Positions 20,721 through 29,526 of a DNA stretch of 64,000 bases are shown one piece after another; within the stretch, counting starts at the first letter, position 1, and every line of letters starts with the position of its first letter. The position numbers and the translations under genes are program-made. The notes beneath the pieces are model-generated. The model was not told where the DNA came from. It did not search any database and worked only from the letters and a program-made list of their open reading frames with translations. Source of the DNA: Calocera cornea HHB12733 (taxonomy: Eukaryota; Basidiomycota; Dacrymycetes; Dacrymycetales; Dacrymycetaceae); contig KV424056.1 in NCBI GenBank assembly GCA_001632435.1, forward strand, positions 20,142 through 84,141, in the 5' to 3' direction.

Positions 20721-22480
20721 TATTCTATCACAACTTTTGGTCATATCTCTGCCATGCCTGCTCCCCTGGATGTCCCTTGCTTGTGGACTTGTCAATGGAA
20801 TAATATTCATGTGTGAGACAAAGGAGGACCCTTGGGGATGCCTCCCTGAAGGAGCAGGAACTGGAAGTTGTTCTTGTCCCATCTGTTCTCTTGCAACTCT
20901 TGGCCATATCTCTTCTGTGGCTGCTTCCCTAGACATCCCCTGCTTGTTGACCATCAATGGGACCCTTATGTATATCCAGAATGCACAGGAGCCTTGGAGT
21001 TGCTTCCCTTGACAAGCAGGAGCCAAAAATTGTTCCTGTTCAAATTGTTTGGTTGCAGTTTTTAGTCATATCTCTCCCATGTAGGCTTCCCTCATAATCC
21101 CCCTGTCACATACGGTCAATGGCAAATGAATAATGTATGGGACAAAGCAGGACCTACCAGGGAACACTCATGGTGGAGCAGCAGTCAAAAGTTGCTTGGA
21201 TTCAATTTGATTAAGCATAACTTTTGGTCATATATCTGCCACAAATGGAGCCTTGGTAAGGCCCCTGCTATGGACCATTGATAGGGTGTATTTGATGCAT
21301 GGGAATGAGCCAGACCATTAGGGCAGCTCAAATGGTGAAGGAGCAGTCAATAGTTGGTTTCACTCTACTTGATCAAGTGCAACTTTTGGCTGTATCTCCT
21401 CCAGGGTGCATCCCCTAGAAATGCCCCTCAGACACCTCATGCATAGGGTGCATCTGATGTGTGGGAGTGAGCCGGACATTTAGAGGAGTGATTCTGGTGG
21501 AGAAGCAGCCAAGAGTTGATTGGCTCAATCTGCTCAACTGCAACATTTGGTTGTATCTCTTCCAGGGTGCATCCTGTTGTAGTGCCACTATTACACCTCA
21601 TCAATGGCAGCCCTTATCTTGTGTTGGAACATGCCAGACCCGTAGTAGAGCTCACTGTAAGGTTCCCTTACTCACATTGTATCTTCTATATCCTTCTCCG
21701 GTCCCTTCCCTTTGCCTTAGTGGCTGTGACTCCCCTGCTAGGGATCTTTGCCACATCCCTCTTGCATTTGCTTCCTTATCCTTTCCCTTGTTGTACCACC
21801 ACTCCTGTACTGCATCTTGACATCTTGAAATACAGAACAGTCTTAACAGTATTTGGGAGCGACACTATCTGGATTGGGTCATCAGTGAGGACTGTTTCAG
21901 TGGTCCTTTCACTCACCTGTGGAGCAACAGCCAAAAGTAGCTTTCGGTGAAGTGAATCATGTGCAACTCTTGGTCATATCTCTCACAGATGCAAAACCCT
22001 GGAAAGGCCCCTGTTATGGACCATCAATGGGATGTAGTTGATGCGTGAGATTGAGCTGGACCCATGTGGGGAGCTTAAAGGTGGTGGAGCAGTCAAAAGT
22101 TGCTTCAACTCGATTGTATCAAGTGCACCTTTTGGTCATATCTCCCTGAGGAAGAAACCCCTGGTAGCACCCCCAATACACCTCATCAATGGTGCCCTTA
22201 TCCTGTGTGGAAACAAGCTGGACCCCCAGGAAAGCTCAAGTGGTGGAGGGGCAGTCAAAAGTTGCTTTGACTCAGTGCAACTTTTGTTCATATCTCTGCC
22301 ACAAGATCTTCTTCCCCAGTGACTCCACCCACATGTACACTCAAAACTCTCAAGCGATAATACTCTGAGCAAGTAGAGCCCAGTGTGCATCTCAATTGGT
22401 GGAGGAGCAGCAGTCAAAGGTTGCTTTAGTACAATCTGCGCAAGTGCAAATGTGGGCCATATCGCTTCCACAAGCAGCCT
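20721..22480 (+). repeat. Degenerate ~160-bp tandem satellite
   Basis: About ten to eleven diverged units, recognised by GCAACTTTTGGTCATATCTC or variants near 20733, 20893, 21060, 21225, 21385, 21543, 21968, 22125, 22279 and 22443. The spacing is 154-167 bp once the LTR at 21656-21911 is removed. Most units also carry the inverted partner CAAAAGTTGC about 20-30 bp upstream, so each can form a hairpin, plus a CATCAATGGG-like block. No stable coding frame. Confidence 0.75.
21656..21911 (+). mobile_element. Solo LTR of a gypsy-family element with 5-bp target duplication
   Basis: 256 bp from TGTAAGGTTCCC to GGTCCTTTCA (TG...CA ends). It is flanked by a perfect direct repeat CTCAC (21651-21655 and 21912-21916). 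The 3' half is closely related to the 433-bp LTR at 23886 (AATACAGAACAGTCTTAACA, ATCAGTGAGGACTGTT). It interrupts the satellite. The mirror copy is 30376-30631. Confidence 0.88.
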
Positions 22481-22534
22481 TCCCTTGTCTACTACCAATT
22501 CTTCCTTCTACTTTCTACCCATGCCTTCATATGC

Positions 22535-22766
22535 TGTGCACCCTTCCTTGACTTTAGTGGTGTTGTATACCCCCTTGGTCACGTGACTCACACGCCTACC
22601 TCTTGCCCAATCCTTTCTCATGTTGTCCCTATCTGTTTCCTTTGTTGTACCTTCATCTCTAGTACTGTACTTCAGACCTCTGGCAATACAGAACTGTCTT
22701 AACAGTACTTTGGAGTCCTACCAGAAACAGGATCAATCAGTGAGGACCTCAGCAGGGGTCCTCTCA
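22535..22766 (+). mobile_element. LTR remnant of a degenerate gypsy element
   Basis: Related to the LTRs at 21656 and 23886: GAACTGTCTTAACAGTACTT, GGATCAATCAGTGAGGACC, ending GGTCCTCTCA. The 5' limit (TGTGCACCC at 22535) is tentative. It continues directly into gypsy internal sequence (CTTTTTTACTG), the same transition seen at 24318, so this is the 5' LTR of the gag fragment that follows. The palindrome arm ends 6 bp before its terminus. Confidence 0.7.
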
Positions 22767-23885
22767 CTTTTTTACTGTTATCTCTGCTCTGTCCTCTGAC
22801 ATCTGAAGAGTCTCAGCAACACAGCAAATTTTCCTGCATTCTCCAGCAACAATACACCACGCTGGATCTGCTCTCCTACTTAGCCTCTCCACTCTCCCCA
22901 CTTGCAACATCAACTCCCCTTGCTCTGTCTCCCACCAGTGACAGCAGCCAGGACCCTCTTGATCTCCTGCACGCTCCCACCACCTCTGCAAGCAGGATCA
23001 ACATCATCCATCCCCCCTTGCCAACACTCTCAGCAAGTAGCTCAGAGATGGGTTTGGATAGTGTGTCTCTGTTGGATAGCAGAGAGCCAGAGGATGTGAA
23101 GGAATGGGTTGGGTTGATGGAGTTGTGGTTGGAGGCAAAGGAGGTGGATGATGCCAAGCAGGTGCTGAAGGCACAGGCCGGTCTCAGGGAGCCTGGCCTT
23201 GTTGCTTGGTATTGCTTGGAGAAGCCCACCACCAGGCTATGACCTTTGCCAACTGGGACAAGGAGCTCATTGCCTATGCCACGCCCACCAACTACCTCAA
23301 TGATCTGCTGGATGACCTGCGTACTTGCAAGCAGTCCAGCACCCAAGATGTGGACACATACAGCCATGATCTTCATTCTGACAACAACCACCTTGACTCA
23401 GCCAACAGGCTGAAAAGTGACCAGCTCTGCACCATCATCCGGTCTGGAGTGAAGGAGGATCTTTGTGGTTGCCTGCACTTGGATCCTACCCTTTGTGCTA
23501 CTGCCACCGTCAAGGACCTTGCTTCTGGCCTTGCCAAACTTGAAGAAGCCCTCAACCTGGACAACAAGAGGTTCAAGGCTGCATGCAACCTCCCACCACT
23601 AGAAGAAGGAACAGAAGCACACCAGACCACTAACACTCCAGTCCAGACACACCCCAACCCCCATAACACTCATGGTTCCACCCCTACAGCATCCACTGCA
23701 TCTTTCCCCTCCAAGCTAACTGAGCTGGAGTGCAAGTATCTCACCACTTTTGATGGCTGCAACAAGTGTTGCAAGATCAGGACTGGTGGGCCTCATGCCA
23801 ACTGCAATTTTGCAACGGCTGAGGAGGCAAAGGAGGTGGCAAGGAAGGCTGCAGAGTGGGATGCCCGTGGTCAACCTCAGCCAGC
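22767..23885 (+). pseudogene. gag fragment of a degenerate gypsy element
   Basis: A 5' untranslated leader followed by a gag-like frame from ATG 23048 (MGLDSVSLL), homologous over its whole length to the gag at 24589 but diverged. A frameshift near 23210-23230 splits it into two frames. It keeps the GCNKC...GGPHANC cluster of Cys and His. It stops abruptly at 23885, where the 5' LTR of the better preserved element begins. No remainder of this element is found on the other side. Confidence 0.8.
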
Positions 23886-24318
23886 TGTAAGACTTGGCCA
23901 CTCCATCTTACTCTGTTGCTGAAGACTGACCCATCACCACCTGTCACTTTGCACTCCTTCTATCTTGCTCCCCTCAATTCCTGGGTATGCTATAGAAGGG
24001 GATTTACCATCTATGCCTCTCACTCTTTCATTCCACACTGGCCATATGTTTTTTTATAATTTTGCTGTAGCCAGCAAACAGTGTTGTAGAGTGCAGGCAC
24101 CAGACTCCAGCCGGTCCCTGACTCTTGCGCAGCCTGACTCTGCTGGTCCCTTGACTCTGCTGCACCGGGCTCATTGGTCCCTGATCCTTTCCCTCATTGT
24201 ACCACCACTCCTGTACTGCATCTAGATGTCTTGAAATACAGAACAGTCTTAACAGTACTTCAGGAGCGACATCTACTGGATTGGATCATCAGTGAGGACT
24301 GTTGCAATGGTCCTTTCA
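23886..24318 (+). repeat. 5' LTR
   Basis: 433 bp, TGTAAGACTTGG...GGTCCTTTCA, the same length as the 3' LTR. It contains a possible promoter box (GCTATAGAAGG) at about 23984-23996 that reads GCTATAAAAGG in the 3' LTR. Confidence 0.92.
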
Positions 24319-24588
24319 CTTTTTTACTGTTATCTCTGCTCTGCAACTTGTCTCTGCATGGCAACAACACTCTGAACCAATGTCAACAACATCACTACCA
24401 CTCTGGACCGGCTCTCTCTCTTCACAGAGACATCCACACCACTTGCCACCTCCACGCCCCATGCTCAGTCACCCACCAGTGACAGTAGCACTGACCCTCT
24501 TGACCTCTTGCGCTCCAACACCACGACAATCAACTACACCCGTGTTATTTCACCACCCTCTCCAACACTATCAAGCAGCAGTTCAGAG

Positions 24589-26253
24589 ATGGGATCTGAC
24601 AGCATGCCTCTGCTTGAGAGCAGGGAGCTCAATGAGGTGAAAGAGTGGGTTGGGCTTATGGAGTTGTGGCTTGAGGCAAGAGAGGTTGAGGCGGGCAAAC
24701 AGATGCTCAAGGCGCAGGCTGGGCTCAGGGAGCCTGAGCTCATTGCCTGGTACCGCCTGGAGAAGGCCACCTACCAGGCCATGTCCTTTGCAGACTGGTC
24801 AAAGGAGCTCCTTGCCTATGTGACACCTACCGACTATCTCAACAACCTGTTGGATGACCTCCGCACTTGCAAGCAGTCCAGCAACCAGGACATTGACACC
24901 TACATTCGTGAGCTGCGCTCCGACAACAACAGACTCGATGCAGACAACCAAGTGTCTGGTGACCAGCTCTGCACCATCATCAGAGCTGGTGTCCTGGAAG
25001 ACCTCTGTGCACGCCTGCACTTGGATGACAAGCTACAGGCTACCAAGTCTCTCAAGGAGCTTGCCTTGGGTCTGTCCAAACTCAACAAGGTCCTGAATCT
25101 GGACAACAACCACATCAAGGCTGCAACCTCTCACCACTATAAGAGAGAGCAGAAGCACACCCAGACCAGCTCTGCCTCCATCCCAATGTGTCCTGGTGCT
25201 ACCACCCAGACCACCATGTCCTCATCTACCAACACTACCTTTGCAGCCAAACTTACCAACTTGGAACGCAAGTACCTCACTACCTTTGATGGCTGTAACA
25301 AGTGTCGCAAGATCAAGACAGGCGGACCGCATGCCAGCTGCAACTTTGCCACAGCTGAGGAAGCCAAGGAGGTTGCACACAAGGCTGCTGAATGGGATGC
25401 CCGTGGTCAGCCCCAGTCATCCAAGAAGACCAGTGATGTCAAGGTCAAGGTTGAGGCACGTGCCCCCTCCTCCCAGAATGCCAAAGCCACCAAGGCCACA
25501 TCTAAGAAACCCAAGAAGCTAATCTTGCCTCCCAGCTCCTCCAATGAGGCTGATACTGACATCAGCTCTGAAGAGTATGCCTCAGCTGAGGATGATGTGT
25601 ATGTCAGCACCAATGTGGCTACTACCACAGTGCCCTTCCGTGTTTCCCACCGCTCTGAAGACGCGCTCATTGACTCCGGTTGTTCTGCTCTCCTCATCTC
25701 AGATCTTCTGGCAACTGAACTCAACCTGCCACATTGTCAACTCCCCCAGTCCCAGGTGGTGGAGCAGGCATTGAGAGATGAGAAGGGGAGGCAACACAAG
25801 TTGAGAGAATATGTTGAGCTGGCGCTGTATCACCCCAAATCACACTTCAAGACTTGCAAACTACCATTCAAAGTTGCTCCCTTAGATGGACAATATCTCA
25901 TTCTTGGCACCCCATTCCTTAAAGAATATGACATTGTGCTTGAGTTCTCTCCACCCGCTGTCATCCTCAAGAGCTTGGGCTACAGCTACAACATGCTCTC
26001 TGGCAGGACACAGACTCAGTCCACTCTCAACTCTGTTGCAGCACTGCTTGCAGCAATCTGTGTGGCATTGCATTGCAGCAAAGACTTGGAGCCTACTGAA
26101 GACCTGCAGCAAGCAAACCAGAGACTCATGACAGAGTACTCCAACCACTTCCCACCGGACATCCCTGACTTGGGACCAGTGCCACCAGCACTCCCAAGAG
26201 AAGACTTGGATACTGCCCACATCCAGCTGCAAGACCCAAGGAAGAAGATATGA
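24589..26253 (+). CDS. Gypsy gag and aspartic protease region
   Basis: Gag structural protein followed by the retroviral-type aspartic protease. ATG at 24589 (MGSDSMPLL) is preferred because the related fragment has its ATG at the same place. The N-terminal ~200 residues are the helical capsid-like region (VKEWVGLMELWLEA). A Cys/His cluster GCNKC...GGPHASC follows at about residues 235-255. The protease active-site triad ALIDSGCSALLI is at about residues 355-370, with YLILGTPFL as the second protease signature. The frame ends in TGA (26251-26253), directly followed by the RT linker in the same frame, so this may be a nonsense mutation in a former polyprotein. Confidence 0.85.
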   Translation: MGSDSMPLLESRELNEVKEWVGLMELWLEAREVEAGKQMLKAQAGLREPELIAWYRLEKATYQAMSFADWSKELLAYVTPTDYLNNLLDDLRTCKQSSNQDIDTYIRELRSDNNRLDADNQVSGDQLCTIIRAGVLEDLCARLHLDDKLQATKSLKELALGLSKLNKVLNLDNNHIKAATSHHYKREQKHTQTSSASIPMCPGATTQTTMSSSTNTTFAAKLTNLERKYLTTFDGCNKCRKIKTGGPHASCNFATAEEAKEVAHKAAEWDARGQPQSSKKTSDVKVKVEARAPSSQNAKATKATSKKPKKLILPPSSSNEADTDISSEEYASAEDDVYVSTNVATTTVPFRVSHRSEDALIDSGCSALLISDLLATELNLPHCQLPQSQVVEQALRDEKGRQHKLREYVELALYHPKSHFKTCKLPFKVAPLDGQYLILGTPFLKEYDIVLEFSPPAVILKSLGYSYNMLSGRTQTQSTLNSVAALLAAICVALHCSKDLEPTEDLQQANQRLMTEYSNHFPPDIPDLGPVPPALPREDLDTAHIQLQDPRKKI

Positions 26254-27637
26254 CCCAAAGTATACTCATGCCCTTGCCATTACCTTGCCGCATTCCAGAC
26301 ACTCATCCAACAACACCTGGATGCCGGGCGCATAAGGATGTCCAAGTCAGACAGTGCATCACCTGCATTTGTCATTCCCAAGAAGGATCCTACCGTCCTA
26401 CCCCGCCTTGTCATTGACTACCATGCACTCAATGCCAACACTGTCAAGAACAAGTTCCCATTACCCAAGATTGATGACATCCTTGACTTGGCAGGCAATG
26501 CGCGCTATTGGGGCAAGATAGACATGACCAACTCCTTCTTTCAGACACAGGTTCACCCAGATGACATTGCTCACACTGCATTCACAACCCCCATGGGCAT
26601 GTATGAATGGCTGGTGATGCCAATGGGGTTCTGCACTGCTCCCAGCATTCACCAGCATCACATGATCAAGGCCTTGAACAATCTCATTGGGCGGTTCTGC
26701 CATGTCTACATGGACAACACACTCCCTTGAAGAGCATCATGTTCATTGTGCTCAGGTGCTGCAAGCACTCCACAATGCAAACCTGTACTGCTCTCCCAAG
26801 AAGACAGAGCTGGTCACAACCCGGTTGGAGTTCTGTGGGCACATCATCTCCCGGGCAGGCATCTCTGCCAACCCAGGCAAGACAACAAAGATCCAACAAT
26901 GGCCCACGCTGACATGGGTCAAGGATGTGCGGGCATTCCTTGGGTTAACCCAATACCTGCGCAAATTCATACCACACTTGGCAGAACAGACCACCATCCT
27001 CACACCCCTGACAACCAAGAAGGTGGAGAAGAACTTTGTCTGGACAGACTGCCATGCAAAGGCATTCCAGGGAATCAAAGACACCATGACCTCTCTGCCC
27101 GTACTGTGTCCTCTTGACTTTGAATCTGGCTACCCTGTGCATGTTACCACCGATTCAAGCAAGATTGGCATTGGGGCAGTCCTCAGCCAAGGGCCAACCT
27201 GGGAGACGTCATGGCCCATTGCCTATGAGTCACACCAGATGACTGGCGCAGAACAGCACTACCCGGTGCATAAACAAGAACTGCTTGCCATTGTCTATGC
27301 ACTCAAGAAATGGTACTACCATCTCTTGGGCACACCGTTCCACATCTACACCAACCACCAGTCCCTGCATCACCTCCCATCCCAGAAGGACATGTCTGCC
27401 TGTCAGTCATGCTGGATGGAGTTCCTGGCAGAATATGACTTCAGTCTGAAGTACATTTCCAGCAAGATCAACACTGTTGCTGATGCTCTATCACACTATC
27501 CGTACAATGCAACACCAGAGGTGCATGTCAACTATGTGGACACCAGACTGTCTACAAGCCAAGCCATGCTGTCATCCACTTTCACCAAAGCGGTGTGCCA
27601 GGGTTACAAGATGGATGATTTTTTCTCCAAACTGTGA
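26254..27637 (+). pseudogene. Gypsy reverse transcriptase and RNase H region, broken
   Basis: RT fingers and palm are recognisable (RLVIDYHALNANT, FPLPKIDDILD, ARYWGKIDMTNSFFQ, MPMGFCTAPS). The catalytic YxDD site reads YMDN, and bases are missing just after it (about 26,712-26,730), shifting the frame by one. Downstream the frame resumes with the thumb/connection (LEFCGHIISRAGISANPGK, FLGLTQYLRKFIPH) and RNase H (VTTDSSKIGIGAVLSQ, ALKKWYYHLLG, SSKINTVADALS). It ends at an in-frame TGA (27635-27637). With the catalytic Asp changed and the frame shifted, no active RT can be made. Confidence 0.85.
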
Positions 27638-29005
27638 CACAACCTGTCCAGGATTCCCAATGCTGTCAAGCGAGACCATCTGCTCTATATTGAGGACAGG
27701 CTCTGCATACCAGATGTGCCCGAGCTGTGCAAGAAGGTCATCCATGATGCACATGATGCCATTGGACACTTTGGCAAAGCCAAGGTCCTTGAGGTGGTGC
27801 ACAAGTCATTCTACTGGCCACACATGCAACATGCTGTGCACAAGTACTGCAAGTCCTGTGATGCATGTCAGCGGTTCAAGAGTCCAACTACAAAGCCTGC
27901 TGGTCCACTGCATACACTAGCAATTCCCTGGCAACCCTTCACACACATTGCAATGGACTTCATTGGCCCCTTTGTCACATCAACTGGACATGATACCATT
28001 CTCACTATCACCTGCCACTTGACCTCCCAAGTGCGCATACTTGCCATGCACAGTACACACACAGCAGAACAAGTTGCACAACTGTTCTTTGACAACTGGG
28101 TCTGTCAAGGCATGGGTGTTCCGCAAGAGATTGTCAGTGACCGGGACAGACTCTTTGTCTCCAGGTTCTGGCAAGAGCTGCACAAGCTCCTGGGCACAGA
28201 CATTAAGATGTCTACTGCATACCATCCACAGACAGAGGGGGCAAGTGAATGCACCAACAAGACAGTTAACCAGCTGCTGCGCTACCATGTAGACCGTCAC
28301 CAGAAGGGCTGGCACAAGGCATTACCTTGCATTGAGTTTGCCATCAATGACACCACCAATGCATCTACCAGCAAGACACCCTTTGAGCTCACATTGGGCT
28401 GCTGCGCACATGTACTCCCACCAATCCAGAGTGCCACACTGGATGAGCTTGATGTCCCTGCTGCTGCTGACTTTGTGAAGCGCATGCAGGGAGATATCCA
28501 AGAAGCCTGTGACAACTTGCTGGTAGCCAAGACTCAACAAGTGCACCATGCCAATCAACATTGTGCTCCGGAGCATGGCTACTCTGTTGGAGATCAAGTC
28601 ATGTTGAACACCAAGAACCAACGTGCTCAATACAAGGTGCAAGGCAAGAAGCGGTCTGCCAAGCTCTTACCACGCTATGATGGGCCCTGGACTGTCATCA
28701 AGGCTTACCCAGCAACATCAACTTACAAGCTCAGCATGCCAGACTCCAATGTGCATCCTGTCTTCCATGGTGGCCTCTTGTGCCCATACATTGCCAATGA
28801 TTCTACCACATTCCCCAACAGAGACCCACCATGTCCTGGATCTGTCCTTGTAAATGAGCAAGAAGAATACCATGTTGAGAAGATTGTGGATGAGAAGGTT
28901 CTGCATCGCAAGCAATACTTCCTCATTTGCTGGGCTGGCTACTCCATGGCAGACAACACATGGGAGCCAGAGGAGAACCATCTGCAATACAGTACATCTG
29001 GATAG
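27638..29005 (+). pseudogene. Gypsy integrase and chromodomain region
   Basis: Continues in frame after the TGA at 27635. The zinc-binding HHCC domain is present (HDAHDAIGHFG...CKSCDACQ), as is the DDE core (AMDFIGPF, SDRDRLFVSRFWQ, HPQTEGASECTNK). A GPY-like module (LLPRYDGPWTVIK) leads to a C-terminal chromodomain (EYHVEKIVDEKV, YFLICWAGYS, NTWEPEENL). Chromodomains target such elements to heterochromatin marks. The frame itself is intact, but it needs fusion to the broken upstream frames. Confidence 0.88.
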
Positions 29006-29093
29006 CTGGCACCAAGAACATCCACCTCTCCCACTCACACGTCAGCATGCTCAATGAGCCAACACTCCGGAGCATGCTCTCAGTGGGGGACAG

Positions 29094-29526
29094 TGTAAGA
29101 CTCGGCCACTCCATCTTACTCTGTTGCTGAAGACTGACCCATCACCACCTGTCACTTTGCACTCCTTCTATCTTGCTCCCCTCAATTCCTGGGTATGCTA
29201 TAAAAGGGGATTTACCATCTATGCCTCTCACTCTTTCATTCCACACTGGCCATATTTTTTTTTCTAATTTTGCTGTAGCCAGCAGACAGTGTTGTAGAGT
29301 GCAGGCACCAGACTCCAGCCGGTCCCTGACTCTTGCGCAGCCTGGGTCTGCTGGTCCCTTGACTCTGCTGCACCGGGCTCATTGGTCCCTGATCCTCTCC
29401 CTTGTTGTACCACCACTCCTGTACTGCATCTAGACGTCTTGAAATACAGAACAGTCTTAACAGTACTTCAGGAGTGACATCTACTGGATTGGATCATCAG
29501 TGAGGACTGTTGCAGTGGTCCTTTCA
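29094..29526 (+). repeat. 3' LTR
   Basis: 433 bp, TGTAAGACTCGG...GGTCCTTTCA. Its terminal CA abuts, with no intervening base, the first base of the right palindrome arm (29527). Confidence 0.92.

Larger units (their letters stand above)
18862..22760 (+). repeat. Left arm of a 3,899-bp inverted repeat
   Basis: Every position x in this arm pairs with 52287-x in 29527-33425 without any net gap. Homology starts abruptly inside the VAM7-like coding sequence (18862/33425) and stops abruptly 6 bp before the end of an LTR remnant (22760/29527). All stretches compared, coding and non-coding, were identical. Contents: VAM7-like 3' half, hairpin module, TTTGCTTCCG array, CACGTG block, ~160-bp satellite, solo LTR, truncated LTR. 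Confidence 0.95.
23886..29526 (+). mobile_element. Chromodomain Ty3/gypsy LTR retrotransposon (complete but defective)
   Basis: 5,641 bp with 433-bp LTRs at 23886-24318 and 29094-29526 (TG...CA). The LTRs differ at about 13 positions, mostly transitions. A purine-rich tract (AGTGGGGGA) precedes the 3' LTR. Order gag, protease, RT, RNase H, integrase, chromodomain defines a chromovirus. The 5-bp flanks (CCAGC on the left, GACCC on the right) do not match, so at least one side has been rearranged since insertion. Copying would need trans-acting enzymes. Confidence 0.93.

Noticed and set aside
20619..22500. Reading frames of 90-145 codons in both palindrome arms
   Set aside because: They cross satellite units and the solo LTR, match no family, and exist twice only because the arms are identical.
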